Shown one piece after another: positions 21,441-33,441 of a stretch of DNA of 64,000 nucleotides. The notes below the pieces were generated by a model. It did no database searches, was not told where the DNA came from, and saw nothing but the letters and a program-made list of their open reading frames with translations. Origin of the DNA: Prorocentrum cordatum (lineage: Eukaryota; Sar; Dinophyceae; Prorocentrales; Prorocentraceae); the NCBI GenBank assembly GCA_963575745.1, contig CAUYUJ010001481.1:393316-457315 (forward strand), read 5' to 3'. The stretch's first letter is position 1; each line of letters opens with the position of its first letter. Position numbers and translations under genes: made by a program.

Positions 21441-21750
21441 AATACAGCAGAGGTCCGGAGCCAGACCCCCCACCCCCTCCAATGTCGAAACGCCGGCTAA
21501 GAAAACGTTCGCCTATGACTGTCTGACTGCGAGGATCTGAGCCTACGGCGACCCCGATCCTTGTCGGTTGCCCCGTGGAGCGTCCTAATGTCATGCCAGT
21601 TACATCGGTATGGTTTGGGGGTACTGTTGAGGCTTTGGGGGCCCTCTCGGGAGCCTCTTGGGATGTCTTGGGGGCGTCTTGGGCTTCTATATGGGGCCCT
21701 CCCAGGGGGTTTCTGGCTGTGTGGGAGGCCAGTGGTCGCGAAATGATTTG

Positions 21751-23131
21751 AAATTCTTTACGCTTCGCGTATCCCCACCAGCCCATCTCAGAACAGCAAC
21801 TCTTGCGAAGCATGCCGACAGTCGTGTTTTTCAGGCGTGTGTCCGCTTGGGCCCGCATATCTCCCCTGTTACTCCTTCCTCCCGCCTCCTTGTACATCCT
21901 CCTTGTGGGGGGAGCGGGAGAAGGACGAGGCGGAGGAGGAGGGAGAGAAAGCGCTCCTCGTGGTTTGAGTCGTTTGGGGTTTCTCGTCCTGGTGTGAGTC
22001 GTTCGGGCCCTTCTTCCTGGTGTGAGTCGTTCGGGCTCTTCGTGGTGTGAGTCGTTCGGGCTCTTCGTCCTGGTGTGAGTCGTTCGGGCTTCTCGTGGTG
22101 TGAGTTGTTCGGGCCCCTCGTCCTGGTGTGAGTCGTTCGGGCCCCTCCTCCTGGTGTGACTCGTTCGGGCTCCTCGTGGTGTGAGTCGTTCGGGGCCCTC
22201 GTCGTGGTGTGAGTCGTTCGGGCTCCTCGTGGTGTGAGTCGTTCGGGCGCCTCGTCCTGGTGTGAGTCGTTCGGGCCCCTCCTTCTGGTGTGAGTCGTTC
22301 GGGCTCTTCGTGGTGTGAGTCGTTCGGGCCCCTCGTCCTGGTGTGAGTCGTTCGGGCTCCTCGTGGCGTGAGGCGTTCGGGCACCTCGTCCCCTTTTGGG
22401 GCGTCTTGGGGGCCTCTTGGCGGCCCCAGGGGCTTCTAGGAGCGTCTTGGGTGCCTTGGGGGAGCCTCTTCGGGCCTCTTGGGAGCCTCTTGGAGGCCGT
22501 TTGGGGCGTCTTGGGGGCCTCTTGGCGGCCCCAGGGGCTTCCAGGAGCGTCTTGGGTGCCTCGGGGGAGCCTCTTGGGGCCTCTTGGGGGCCTCTTGGGG
22601 GCATCTTGGGGGCCTCTTGGAGGCCTCTTGGGGGCCTCCTGGGGGCCTCTGGGGGCCATCTTGGGGCCTCGTGGTGCCTCCTGGGCGCTTCTTGGGGCCA
22701 TCTTGGAGGGAATCAATCAAAGAAGAGGGGGGCTTTAATGAGCGCTGCCCCCTCAGAAGGGCAAAATGAGCCCAAAACCTTCGTAAGATCAATGATTTTG
22801 CCTGGAAGGAAGAGGGGAGCTTTAATGAGCGCTGCCCCCTCAGAAGGCCAAAATGGGGCCAAAACCGTAGTAAAATCAATGATTTTGGCTTCAAAGAAGA
22901 GGAGAGGGTTTTTTCTCCCTCCCCTCGTCGGGGCCAGAATCCTCGTGAGGGGTGTCGTTTTTTTAGCCCTCCCAGGAGTGGAAAAGGACTCCCCTGACCA
23001 CCCGCGGTGGGACCTCTCCGGGCCCAGGGGAGGGGGTAGGGGGAGGGGTAAACCCCTCCCCGAAGGGGAAGAAGGGGGGTTGAGAACAGAGCGGGCTCTC
23101 TAAACCACTCACGCCCAAAGGGCTGGTGGGA
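21751..23131 (+). repeat. segmental duplicate, copy 1 (partner 57138-58301)
   Basis: Begins AAATTCTTTACGCTTCGCGT and ends GGGCTGGTGGGA, in the same order as the partner. Parts: a unique ~200-bp head (21751-21955); a minisatellite of alternating 25- and 28-bp units GGTGTGAGTCGTTCGGGCTC and CCTGGTGTGAGTCGTTCGGG (21965-22395); a GGGGGCCTCTTGG block (22395-22705); two copies of the AAAATCAATGATTTTG module (22740-22900); and a ~230-bp tail with GGTAGGGGGAGGGGTAAACC. The tail alone is present at 2714-3011. No transposase or protein is seen. Confidence 0.85.
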
Positions 23132-23159
23132 GTTCAGTTCGGGCTCATCCTCTTCGGAC

Positions 23160-23265
23160 CCTCGCTGGGGGTTCGGAGGCTTCTTGGGAGGCCTTGGGCT
23201 GTCTTCGGGCCCTCTTGGGCCGTCTCGTGGCCGTCTTGGGGGCGCTTGGGCCTGAACTGTGTCAA
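23160..23265. repeat. GGCCGTCTTGGG minisatellite, short block
   Basis: Same family as 1490-2060; followed by unrecognised sequence to 23640. Confidence 0.6.
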
Positions 23266-23645
23266 TCTGGAGAGCTGCATGGGCCGTTGAGCAGTCGGAG
23301 GGCGGACAAGCGGACACACGCGTCAATGGACGAAAAACCATCGCCGATTGCGTGAGGTCTGGCCGCTGGGGGGGCCTCGTGGAGCTGCATTGGACCATGT
23401 GGAGGCTATCTCGAACCGTTCTGGGGGTGTATGAAGGCCATCGTGGAACCTGTCACCCGTGGATTCGACTCGAATGACCTCTTCGGGCGCGCTTGGGATC
23501 CACTGGAGCGCTCCAGGGGCGCTTCCAGGGGTCAGGAAGACCGCCCCCCTCTGAGAAGTTTCGGGCACCTGCGTGAGGGCCCCCGCCTGGACTCCGCCCA
23601 GAGTCCGCCCTGGGTATTTTTCGAACTGAGACCCCCAGGGGCCGC

Positions 23646-23710
23646 CTCCTCCTCCTCCTCCTCCTCCTCCTCCTCCTCCTCCTCCTCCTCCTCCTCCTCC
23701 TCCTCCTCCC
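23646..23710. repeat. (TCC)n microsatellite
   Basis: About twenty TCC triplets. Confidence 0.95.
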
Positions 23711-23754
23711 TCCCACTGGCAGGGGGCCGCCCCGCCCCGCGCGCGCGAATCCTA

Positions 23755-23965
23755 ACAATCGAATCAAGGGAGAACGCCATGAGCATAAACTTTTCGCGCT
23801 CCGCGCGGATTTCTTGGATCGGCGCCCAGGGCCCCCCGGCAGCGCTTCCGGCGCCGTCCCTGGCGCGCTTCGCGCGCCAGGGAGGGGGGTCCAGCGCAGA
23901 TCCAAGAAATCCTTACGGAGCGCCAGAAGTTATCTTTATGCCATTGTTTTCTCTTCTATCCTACA
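23755..23965. mobile_element. long foldback element F, copy 2
   Basis: Left arm GCATAAACTTTTCGCGCTCC and GCGCGGATTTCTTGGATCGG; right arm CAGATCCAAGAAATCCTTAC and GGAGCGCCAGAAGTTATCTT. The arms are diverged from copy 1 but keep the GGATTTCTYGGATC core and the GGGGTCCAGCGC inner end. Confidence 0.75.
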
Positions 23966-24040
23966 TTTCAAATCCTTTCATCGGAGATTGCAGCACGCCT
24001 CCGACACGTTCAGGGGCGCGACAGGGATGAGCTATACTCA

Positions 24041-24216
24041 TCTAGGCCTCCTAAATGGGCTCGGAGTAGATGGGGTCAGAGGATCGCGCCTCATCGGCGA
24101 TGCATCGGCGATGCATCGGCGATGCGCCTCGATGTGGGGCCCAATTTTCTCCACGCCGACGTCGCCGATGTATCGACGATGCGGCGCGATCCTCCGACCC
24201 CATCTAGGAGGCCTCC
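24041..24216. repeat. foldback G with GCATCGGCGAT repeats, copy 1
   Basis: TAGATGGGGTCAGAGGATCG pairs with CGATCCTCCGACCCCATCTA, with outer AGGCCTCCTA against TAGGAGGCCT. The loop holds three GCATCGGCGAT units and related CGATG words. A second copy is at 37180-37330. Confidence 0.75.
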
Positions 24217-24900
24217 AGTTCAAGGAAAAGGGATGCTGGTGGTGCCACTTTGTTGGGGCCCCGCGTGTCTCTCCCGGGCCAAGGTTCACTCCATGACTCT
24301 GCCTACAGCAGGTCGGCTTGGCGCGGGGTTCCAGGACTGCCTGGCGATGCTCTGACTCGCACCGTGGCGCTGTGGCCGAGGCGCCAAGCCTTGGTGGTCG
24401 CGCTCCCTCACCACAAGAAAGAGGGAGTCAGGAAAAGAGACGGAGGGAGGGGGACGAAAGAAGGAATCCGGAAAAGCGGTGGGTCTGCGAGGGGGAGGGG
24501 GCCCTCCTCTTTTTCCCCCTCCTCATCCTTCGCCTCCTTCTCCCCTCCAACTTCTGGCGGTGGTGGAAAGCCGGCCCATCCAAAAGAGGGACGGAAGGGG
24601 AGGACGGGGGGAGTCAGGAGCGAAAGAAGGACGTACTCGTACATGAATCCACGCTGGTTTCGAGAGTACGCATTGCGCGAGTGTTTGCATCTCGCGGCCG
24701 GTCTCGCAGATCGAGGGGCCGTGTTCATGTACATAGCTGGGCGCGTACGTCCTCTGTGGGCTCCCTGGGGCCCTGGGGAGCGCGGCTGCCCGCCGCCCGG
24801 ACGGCGCAGGTCTGCCGCACGCTCACCCCCGAGCAGGACGGCTTGGCCGCCCTCCACAAGGCCAACACCCCCGAAGCCCTGAGCCACATCGACGCCCGCC
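24217..24900. other. no gene called
   Basis: Mostly GA-rich and unrecognised. A short frame at about 24805-24915 reads VCRTLTPEQDGLAALHKANT, which is protein-like, but it runs into the TCC tract and cannot be assigned. Confidence 0.3.
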
Positions 24901-24904
24901 GCTC

Positions 24905-25645
24905 GGAATTCCTCCTCCCTCCTCCCTCCGCCGTCCGCCCTCCGCCTCTCCTCCTCCTCCTCCTCCTCCTCCTCCTCCACCCTCCACCCTCCGCCCTCCG
25001 CCTCCGCCCTCCTCCTCCTCTCCTCCCTCCTCCTCCTCCTCCTCCTCCTCTCCTCCTCCCTCCCCTCCTCCTCCTCCCTCCTCCCCTCCTCCTCCTCCCT
25101 CCCCCTCCTCCCTCCTCCTCCCTCCTCCCTCCTCCTCCTCCCTCCGACCTCCTCCTCCTCCTCCTCCTCTCCTCCTCCTCCTCCTCCTCCCTCCTCCTCC
25201 TCCTCCTCCTCCTCCTCCTCCTCCTCCTCCCTCCTCCTCCTCCTCCTCCTCCTCCTCCTCCTCCTCCTCCTCCTCCCTCCTCCTCCTCCTCCTCCTCCTC
25301 CTCCTCCTCCTCCTCCTCCTCCTCCTCCTCCTCCTCCTCCTCCTCCCTCCTCCCTCCTCCCCCTCCCTCCTCCTCCTCCTCCTCCCTCCTCCGCCCTCCT
25401 CCTCCTCCTCCTCCTCTCCTCCTCCTCCTCCTCCTCCCTCCTCCTCCTCCTCCTCCTCCTCCTCCTCCTCCTCCTCCTCCTCCTCCTCCCTCCCTCCCTC
25501 CCTCCCCCCCTCCCTCCCTCCCTCCCTCCCTCCCTCCCGCCCTCCCTCCCTCCTCCTCCTCCTCCTCCTCCTCCTCCTCCTCCTTCTCCTCCTCCTCCTT
25601 CTTCCTCTCCTCCTCCTCCTGCTCCTCCTCCCTCCTCCAGCCGCT
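24905..25645. repeat. (TCC)n / (CCTCCT)n tract, about 740 bp
   Basis: Nearly continuous TCC and CCCTCC units, with a CCCT-type patch at 25490-25555. Pure pyrimidine on the plus strand over hundreds of bases. Confidence 0.97.
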
Positions 25646-25810
25646 TTGGCCCAGGAGGGGCGTGCGGCAGCGCGATTCAAAGCGGCGCAGCTGCCGCGAG
25701 CCATGGCTTAGACCTGATGCCCACGAGCTTGCGGTTCCTGATAGCGGAGAACTTTTTCGGCTCGGATTTCGGGGCGAGGTTCGGCGATTTCTTGGAGGCC
25801 GCCCGGGTGG

Positions 25811-27003
25811 ATGATGCCGAGGTCGTCGTCTGCCACTCGGGCTCAGTCGGAGGAGGCGGGCACGCAGCCCAGCCAGACCCAGCGGAGCACGCAGGAGAAG
25901 GCGCTTGCGGACCGCTTGCGATCGCCGCCGGGAAGAGTCAAGGTGGGGGGTCAGTGGATGCCGAAGCCCCTGCCGCCGGTGAAGATCAGGATCCCGTGGC
26001 GCCGGGTGGAGCCGTCCGCGCCTGCTGCGGGCAAGGTGAAGAGCGCCAAGGTGTTCAAGAAGAAGGCGAAGAAGAAGCAGAAGGACCAGTCGGTTCGGAG
26101 CCCTTTCGCGAATCTCAAGGGTCACATCGACGGGTCCCAGGAGTGGAAGCTAAAGGATTACCAAACACTGAGGTGGAATTGCGAGGACTGCGCCGAGAGG
26201 TTGAACAAGAAGGTGGTTCTTTGGCTTCAGGGTGCAGTGCCCCTTCTGCCGCAGGCTGCCGCCGTCCCCCATCAGGGAGAAGCAGATGACGGCCATCCGC
26301 AAAGACCAACAGGGAGGAGTTCGAGCGCCAGAGGGCTCCCAAGAAGCAGCTGGCGTCGGCCACTGCTGCGAGTTCTTCGACCTGTCCAAAGGTGACGGCG
26401 CAGGTGACTCGAAAGAAGAACGCGTTCCTCAAGAAGATCAAGCAGGAACGCAAGCACAGCCAGGGGGGGCAGGCCATGGGGGTGAAGCCCAGCGCGCCGC
26501 GAGCGGAGGGCGTGAAGGAGACGGAGAAGGACAGGCAACTGGAGCACATCGACGCAATGGCCAGCAAGCAGCAGACGACCAAGGACAACCTGACGGAGTT
26601 GATCGAGTCGCTGCAGCCCGCCCTGCACACGGGCACGGAGGAGGCGCAAAACAGGGTGAAGGCCCTCATCCAGCAGGCCGAGAAGACCCTGACCAACGCG
26701 GAGGAGAGCCTGGTGCGACTCGAGCGCCTGAGGAACCTGGTGGTGGCCAAGTGAACTTCGTGCGTGGACGCACCCAGGCCCTCGCGGGCCAGAGTCTCAG
26801 CGACCGTGAGCCAAATCTCACAGAGACAGAGCAGGAGCTGCCTGCCGCCCCAGCTTTCCCGTCCCTCCTTGGAGAATTTCCTGGAGGGCAAGAAGTTCCA
26901 GGGCGCGCTCGAAGCGGCCAGCACGCCTGAGGCCATGCGCGCTGCGATGCTGGGCATTAAGTTGTTCGCGCTCAGGCTCTCGCTTGCCCAGGCGCCCCAG
27001 TAG
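25811..27003 (+). pseudogene. zinc-finger and coiled-coil protein, LINE ORF1-like, frame-broken
   Basis: Four successive frame segments read as one basic protein. From the ATG at 25811 a Lys/Arg-rich region (KSAKVFKKKAKKKQKDQS) leads to a zinc-ribbon-like motif WNCEDCAERLNKK. One extra base near 26218 moves the partner half, VQCPFCRRLPPSP, into the next frame; a second shift near 26310 leads to a charged helical region (EEFERQRAPKKQLASATAAS, then TRKKNAFLKKIKQERKHSQ) and a heptad-like coiled coil ending LVRLERLRNLVVAK, stop at 26752. A last protein-like piece (ENFLEGKKFQGALEAASTPE) ends at 27001-27003. Family knowledge: CxxC zinc fingers plus coiled coils precede the polymerase frame in many dinoflagellate LINEs. 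No polymerase follows. Decay or sequencing indels could cause the breaks. Confidence 0.5.
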
Positions 27004-27235
27004 TGGGGTGCTAGGGAGGGCTTCTCTTCAGGCGTGGCGCTGAGCTGGCTTTGGCCTAGGTTAGCGTGCGTCGCGCCCAGTTTTTCGGGCGCTGGGCATA
27101 GGCCTGGCGCCATTCAGGGGCTGGGCATAGGCTCGGCTCTCAACCATGTTTGTGAACTGCTGTGCGTTGGCTTGGCGTGGCCAGCGTGCCAGGGGTCTCT
27201 AGGAGAGAGTCGTATCATCAGAGCCCTCAGAGCCC

Positions 27236-27390
27236 TCCTTCATCCTCCTCCTCGTCCTCCCTCCTCCTCTTCCTCCTCCTCCTCCTCCTCCTCCTCCTCC
27301 TCCTCCTCCTCCTCCTCCTCCTCCCCCTCCTCCCCCTCCTCCTCCTCCTCCTCCTCCTCCTCCTCCTCCTCCTCCTCCTCCTCCTCATCC
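27236..27390. repeat. (TCC)n microsatellite
   Basis: About fifty TCC/CCT triplets. A small GCTGGGCATAGGC duplication precedes it at 27090-27135. Confidence 0.95.
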
Positions 27391-27704
27391 CCCACAATTG
27401 CACAATATGAAAATGCTCTCCCACTTCCCCTGATGGCGTCCTGAAGATATCCGACACCCCCCCGCGTATTGTTTTTTACACACAGAATCCCCGGGAAACG
27501 GGTTTTCGCTTGTGTTTGTTTTCAAAATGCTGCTCTCGCTGAGGCGCCGGCCTCATTTTTGCTCCCGAATCGTTCCGAATCGTGCTCCCGCTGCAGCGTG
27601 GGCCTCATTTTCGGATCGGTGTTTGGCCGCCGTCGTTCAGGATGGCGTTCGCGCCCCAGCGCGGGCCTCTTTCTCGCGCGCCCATCCGCCCGCCGCCACC
27701 GCGC

Positions 27705-27826
27705 CGCACCACCACCACCACCACCACCACCCACCACCACCACCACCACCACCACACCACCACCCACCACCACCCACCACCACCACCACCACCACCACCA
27801 CCACCACCACCACCACCACCACCATC

Positions 27827-27857
<31 letters not shown>

Positions 27858-27921
27858 CCACCACCACCACCACCACCACCACCACCACCACCACCACCAC
27901 CACCACCACCACAACCACACA

Positions 27922-27956
<35 letters not shown>

Positions 27957-27960
27957 GCAC
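27705..27960. repeat. (CAC)n followed by (ACGC)n
   Basis: About 200 bp of CAC triplets, then nine ACGC units (27920-27958). The strand asymmetry is extreme (almost no G on the plus strand). Confidence 0.95.
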
Positions 27961-28107
27961 CACCACCCACTACGCACGCGCGCGCGGAGCCACAAGTCCG
28001 CTACGACACGCGTCCGCGGATAGAAAAAATCAGCGCCATGGTAAGGGATGGGAGGGAGGGGTAGGACGTCAGATATGACGCGAGCGCACCTAGCTTGTCC
28101 CCCCCCC

Positions 28108-28273
28108 TCCTCCTCCTCCTCCTCCTCCTCCTCCTCCTCCTCCTCCTCCTCCTCCTCCTCCTCCTCCTCCTCCTCCTCCTCCTCCTCCTCCTCCTCCTCC
28201 TCCTCTCCTCCTCCTCCTCCTCCTCCTCCTCCTCCTCCTCCTCCTCCTCCTCCTCCTCCTCCTCCTCCTCCTA
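28108..28273. repeat. (TCC)n microsatellite
   Basis: About fifty-four TCC triplets with one TCT. Confidence 0.97.
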
Positions 28274-28447
28274 TCTCCTCCCCCCGCTATGCGGACCCCC
28301 AGATGCCCGAGGCCGTGCTCTTTCTGTTCGCTCCCTGCGCTCTCCCTCGGGCCTCGGCCTGCGGGGCCCGTCTTGGGGCCCCCGGGGCCGGGAACACCGC
28401 TGGATCCAGGGCGCAAGGCTGGCCCCAGGGGGGCGGGTCCGGGCACC

Positions 28448-28680
28448 TGGAGGAGGAGGAGGAGGAGGAGGAGGAGGAGGAGGAGGAGGAGGAGGAGGAG
28501 GAGGAGACGACGACGACGACGACACGAAGAGGAGGAGGAGAAGGAGGAAGGGAGGAGGAAGGAGGAGGGAGGAAGGAGGAAGGAGGAAGGAGGAGGAGGA
28601 AGGAGGGGGAGGAAAAGGAGGAGGAGGAAGAGGAGGATGGAGGAGGAGGAGGAGGGGCAGGAGGAGGAGGGGGCCGCGCG
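28448..28680. repeat. (GGA)n tract
   Basis: GGA triplets with a short CGACGA insert at 28506-28525, the opposite strand bias to 28108-28273. The intervening 28274-28447 and the following 28681-29100 hold no recognised gene. Confidence 0.95.
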
Positions 28681-29106
28681 CTGAGCAGAAACAAATCGTC
28701 GGAGGTCTGGGCCGCCACGGGCTTTTGACGACTCGTCTCCCGCCGACCTGCGGGGGCCGAGCCGGCCCGGCTCGATTCGCGAGGGTGCGCTTGCGGGACA
28801 CCTGGCTCGACGCCAGATGGCTCGAGGGTGCGTCCTCTGTGGGCCAGCGTGGATCCAGATGGATCGGGGCAGACCCCGGTGCGTCCAGGTACACAGAGAG
28901 TTCGTGGAAGCTCCGGCGCGGTCGTGGACGCAGCAGAAGTCGCTCAGCCTCCAACGAGGCGCAAGAGGAAGGCCGGCTGAAACATACGGTTGGCGTTGCA
29001 AAGACAGCGTCGGGTGTGGCGCCGCCGGCCCAGCCTCTCTCTTACACGCTATCCCCCCGCCTCGAGGATAGCGCGCACTGAGGAAGCCCTGGCAGGGGCA
29101 TATATC

Positions 29107-29268
29107 AGGAGGGGAAAAAACACACAGACACAATCAGTCGTCAATCCCCAGGAAAGTATGGGAAAACATGGGAAGTGGGGGGGACGCCCCAAAACCTAGA
29201 AAATATGGAAAAATATGGGGAACCCTGTGTTTTGTGCGTATTTCTTGATGTGTCCCAGGGCCGCTCCA
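29107..29268 (+). repeat. AT-richer ~160-bp dispersed repeat, copy 2
   Basis: AGGAGGGGAAAAAACACACA, TCAGTCGTCAATCCCCAGGA, GGGAAAACATGGGAAGTGGG and GATGTGTCCCAGGGCCGCTC occur in the same order as at 7681. Confidence 0.8.
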
Positions 29269-29379
29269 ATATACCGTGCACGGGAGGACCTGTCGCAGGG
29301 GGACCGCCTCCCTGGGACAGCGCGCGCGGAGGAAGCCCTGTTTTTTCCGCGGGGATCGATGTGGCACAGTACCTCCTGC

Positions 29380-29560
29380 GAGGTCGGAGGATTCGGAAGA
29401 TTTCGGAGGTCCGTTTGGATTTCGGGATCGGGGATCGGAGGTTCGGGAGGTTTCCGTGGCCAGCCGGGAGATTTCGGAGGTCCGCTTGGATTTCTGGGAT
29501 CGGTGGCCGATCCAGGCAAAGTCCGCGCGGGCCTCGGAGAGCTTATATTGTCTGTGCTGC
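29380..29560. repeat. GGAGGTCCG / GATTTCGG repeats, weak foldback
   Basis: TTCGGAGGTCCGTTTGGATT and TTCGGAGGTCCGCTTGGATT are direct repeats. GGATCGGTGGCCGATCC is a small palindrome, and the outer words echo the arms of element F. Diverged relative, low certainty. Confidence 0.35.
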
Positions 29561-29939
29561 TGGCTCCTCTTCCGAGGAGGACGGCGGCGAGTCGGAGGCC
29601 TGGAAATTGGCACCAACACCAAGACAGGGGGTTGCCTCCACAGGGGGAAGATGATCCTAGATTTTGGTGTTCGTGGCAATAGTTCGGCTTCCTTGGAAGC
29701 CAGAATATTACCACCATCACCGAGATCGGGATCTTCCTCCCTCGGTGGATGCACACCGCCGATCTTGGTGTTGGTGTCAATCTCTAGGACTCCGAGCGAG
29801 GAGGCCCAGATATTTGGCGCCTCGATGTTTTTTCGAGACCCCGGCGCCCGCATGCTCGGCCACTTCCCGGAGACTGGTTTTGCATCCCGAGTCGTTTTTT
29901 GGCGGTTCCGACAGAGAGAGCGCCTTCTGTCGCTGCTGG

Positions 29940-30225
29940 CAGGGGGGCGGGGGTTCAAGTTCAACCCTCCCCCCCCTAGAAATCCAGAGGGAGGTGGGTC
30001 CAACCCCCCCCCACTCCCGGGGAAAATCATTGCCGGGGGTCTGGGATCCCCCCACCCCTCCCAGGAAAATCATTAGGGAAAGTCTGGACACCCCCCCGAC
30101 GGGGAAATTTCGCGGGGGAGGGTCCAGAACCCAAACTCCCAACCCCACCCCCAGGAACATTAGTAGGGGGGTCCAGAACACCCCCCAGGAAAATCATAAT
30201 AATCAGGGGGTCCACAACGCCCCCT
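29940..30225. repeat. GGTCCAGAACCCCC / AGGAAAATCAT repeats
   Basis: Four imperfect units each combine a C-run, a GGTCCAGA- or GTCTGGA-type word and GGAAAATCAT. Inverted relatives lie at 34320-34720. The 29561-29939 stretch has no recognised gene. Confidence 0.55.
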
Positions 30226-30239
30226 TTTCCTGGCGACGG

Positions 30240-31051
30240 CGACACCGACGCACATCGCACGACGCACGACGCACGACACATGACGAACGACGCACGACGC
30301 ACGACGTCGACGACGACGACGACGACGACGACGGCGGCAACGACGACAATGACGTCGACGACGTCGACGACGACGACGCCGACGCCGACGATGACGACGA
30401 CGCCGAGGATAACCGACGATGACGACGATGCTGACGACGACAACGACGACGTCGACGTCGGCAACGCCGACGAAGACGACGACATTGCCGACGACGATGA
30501 CGATGCCGACCAGGACGACGCCGACGCCGATGACGACGACGACGATGACCACGATGACGACGACGCCGACGACGACATTGCCGACGATGACGACGATGCC
30601 GACGACGGCACGACGGCACGACGCACGACCCACGACGCACGAAGCACGACAACGACGACATTGACGCCGACGACGACGCCGACGACGCCGACGCCGACGC
30701 AGGCCGATGGCGACCGACGACGACGACGAGGACGACGACGACGACGATGACTACGATGACAACGACGACGACGCCGACGACGGCGGCGGCGACGATGCCG
30801 ACGACGTCGACGACGCCGACGCCGGCGACGACGACGACTCACGACAAGGACGACGACGGCTGCCACGGCGAAGACATTGCTGCCGACGACGACGACGACG
30901 ATGAGGATGACGACGACGCCGCCGACGACGTCGACTACCATGCCGACGACGACGACGCCGACGTCGAGGCCGACGACGACGACGATGCCGACGACGACGA
31001 CGTCGACGACGCCGACGCCGACGCCGACGCCGATGCCGACGCTGACGCCGT

Positions 31052-31083
<32 letters not shown>

Positions 31084-31099
31084 ATGACGACGACGACGA

Positions 31100-31153
<54 letters not shown>

Positions 31154-32435
31154 CGCGCATGGCGACGACGACATTGACGACGACGACGACATTGACGACG
31201 ACGACCATGACACGCCGACGCCGACGACGATGACGATGACGACGACGTCGACGACGACGCCGACGCACGACGATGACGCACGACGCACGACGCATGACGC
31301 ACGACAACGACGAAGACGCCGACGCTGGCGCCGAGGCCGACGCCGAGGCCGACGTCGACGACGACGGCGACGATGACGCCGACGGCGACGGCGACGACGA
31401 TGACAACGATGTCGATGACGACGAACACGACGACGACGCCGCCGACGACGACGCCGCCGACGACGATGCCGATGACGACGACGACGACGCCGACGCCGAC
31501 GCAAACACCGAGGACGACGCCGATGCCGACGCCGACGACGACGACGCCGACGCCGACGTCGACGAGTCCGACGACGCCGACGACGACGCCGCCGACGACG
31601 ACGACGAAGACGATTTCCACGTCGACGCCGACGATGATGACGAAGGATGCGAAGGCGAAGGCAACATGGACGCCGCCGCCGACGACGATGACGACGTTGA
31701 TGACGACGACAACGCCGACGACGACGACGTCGCCGACGACGCCGACGCCGACGACGACGACGACCACGACGCAGAACGACGACGGCGACGCACGACGCAC
31801 GACAACCGACGACGACGACGACGCCGACGATGCCAGCGCCGACGCCGACGCCGACGAGGACGACGACGGCTGCTACGGCGACGACGACAACGACACCGAC
31901 GACGACGACGCACGACGACGACGACAGCGACTGCGGCGACAACGGCGACGCCGACGACGACGCCGACGCCGACGCCCACACGGACGCCGACGACGACGAT
32001 TCCGACGCCGACGCCGACGACGACGACGATGACGACGTCGACGACGCCGACGACGACGACGACGCCGACGATGCCGCCGACGACGACGACTGCGATTACG
32101 ACGACGACGACGTCAACGACGACGACGATGACGACGACGACGACGCACGACGCACGACGCACGATGCACGACGTCGACGGGCCAGCGCCAGCGCCGACGC
32201 TGACGACGACGACGCCGATGGCGACGACGACGACGACCACGACGACGACGGCGATGACGCCGACGACCACGACGGCAACGACGGCAACGATGACGACGAC
32301 GCCGATGCCGATGACGCCAACGCCGACGCCGACGCCGACGACGACGACGACGACGACGCTGACGTCGCTGCCGACGACCCTGACGACGACGAGTACGACT
32401 ACGCTGACGACGACGTCGACGACGCCAACGGAGCA
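30240..32435. repeat. (GAC)n / (GACGCC)n megatract, about 2.2 kb
   Basis: Dominated by GAC with GCC, GAT and AAC variants, and punctuated by ACGCACGACGCACGAC words at about 30250, 30620, 31270, 31790 and 32140. All three plus-strand frames and some minus-strand frames remain open for hundreds of codons (poly-Asp, poly-Thr, poly-Arg, poly-Val), so open frames are not evidence of genes here. Confidence 0.95.
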
Positions 32436-32639
32436 GAGTAGAGTATGTTACGGTACGGGAGGGTCGGAGGTGAGGGGGTGAGATCGAAGTGGAACGGAGA
32501 GCCCCCCTATCGGGAAATCGGTTTCGGTTTCGTGTTCGTGCGTGCCGTGCGTGCGGGCGAGGCGAAACTGCGTGGGCGGGCGAGAAGGAAGTCTCCTCCG
32601 GCTGAGGCGCGGACGGACCAAATGATTCCTTCCCAGGGG

Positions 32640-32759
32640 CCGGTGGCCCGCGGTGTCCCGCTGGTGTCCCGCCTCCAGCTGAGGCGCGGCCGGACCAATA
32701 TGTTTCCTTTCCGGGGGCCAGTGCCGCGCGGTGTCCCGCCGGTGTCCCGTCGGTGTCCC

Positions 32760-32832
<73 letters not shown>

Positions 32833-32870
32833 GCCATGGTGGTGATGAAGATGGTGTCCCGATGATGATA

Positions 32871-32901
<31 letters not shown>

Positions 32902-33383
32902 CGATGATGATGATGATGGCCATAGTGGTGATGATGATGGTGTCCCGATGATGATGATGTTGATGATGCTGATGATGATGATGATGATGGCGTCCCGATG
33001 ATGATGTTGATGATGATGATGATATTAATGTTCCTGATGATGTTGATGATGATGAGATGCTGAGATGCTGATGCTGATAATGATGAAGATGATGATATTG
33101 ATGATGATGGTGATGAGGTGATGATGATGATGGTGTCCCGATGATGATGGTGATGATGAGGTTGATGATGATGCTGTTGTTGATGATGATGCTGCTGGTG
33201 ATGATGATGGTGTCCCGATGATGATGATGATGATGATGCTGCTGATGATGATGATGATGATGATGATGATGACGGTGCTGGTGTCCCAGTGAAGGTGTTG
33301 ATGATGAGGATGATGATGAGGTGATGATGATGATTTTGATGGTGGTGGCCCGATGATGATGCTGATGATGATGATGGTGCCCC

Positions 33384-33441
<58 letters not shown>

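Noticed and set aside
21439-22716. 425-codon minus-strand frame with repeated ERLTPG and ARTTHT words
   Set aside because: It is the antisense of the 25/28-bp GTCGTTCGGG minisatellite and recurs with the segmental duplicate; no domain.
24318-26125. Open frames of 293-498 codons of Pro/Leu/Ser or Glu/Gly/Arg
   Set aside because: They are translations of the TCC tract; only the ends outside the tract look protein-like and they do not join.
30027-32481. Long open frames of 747 and 402 codons (poly-Arg/Val/Ser and poly-Asp/Thr)
   Set aside because: They are produced by GAC triplets that contain no stop codon in several frames; no start context or non-repeat sequence supports them.
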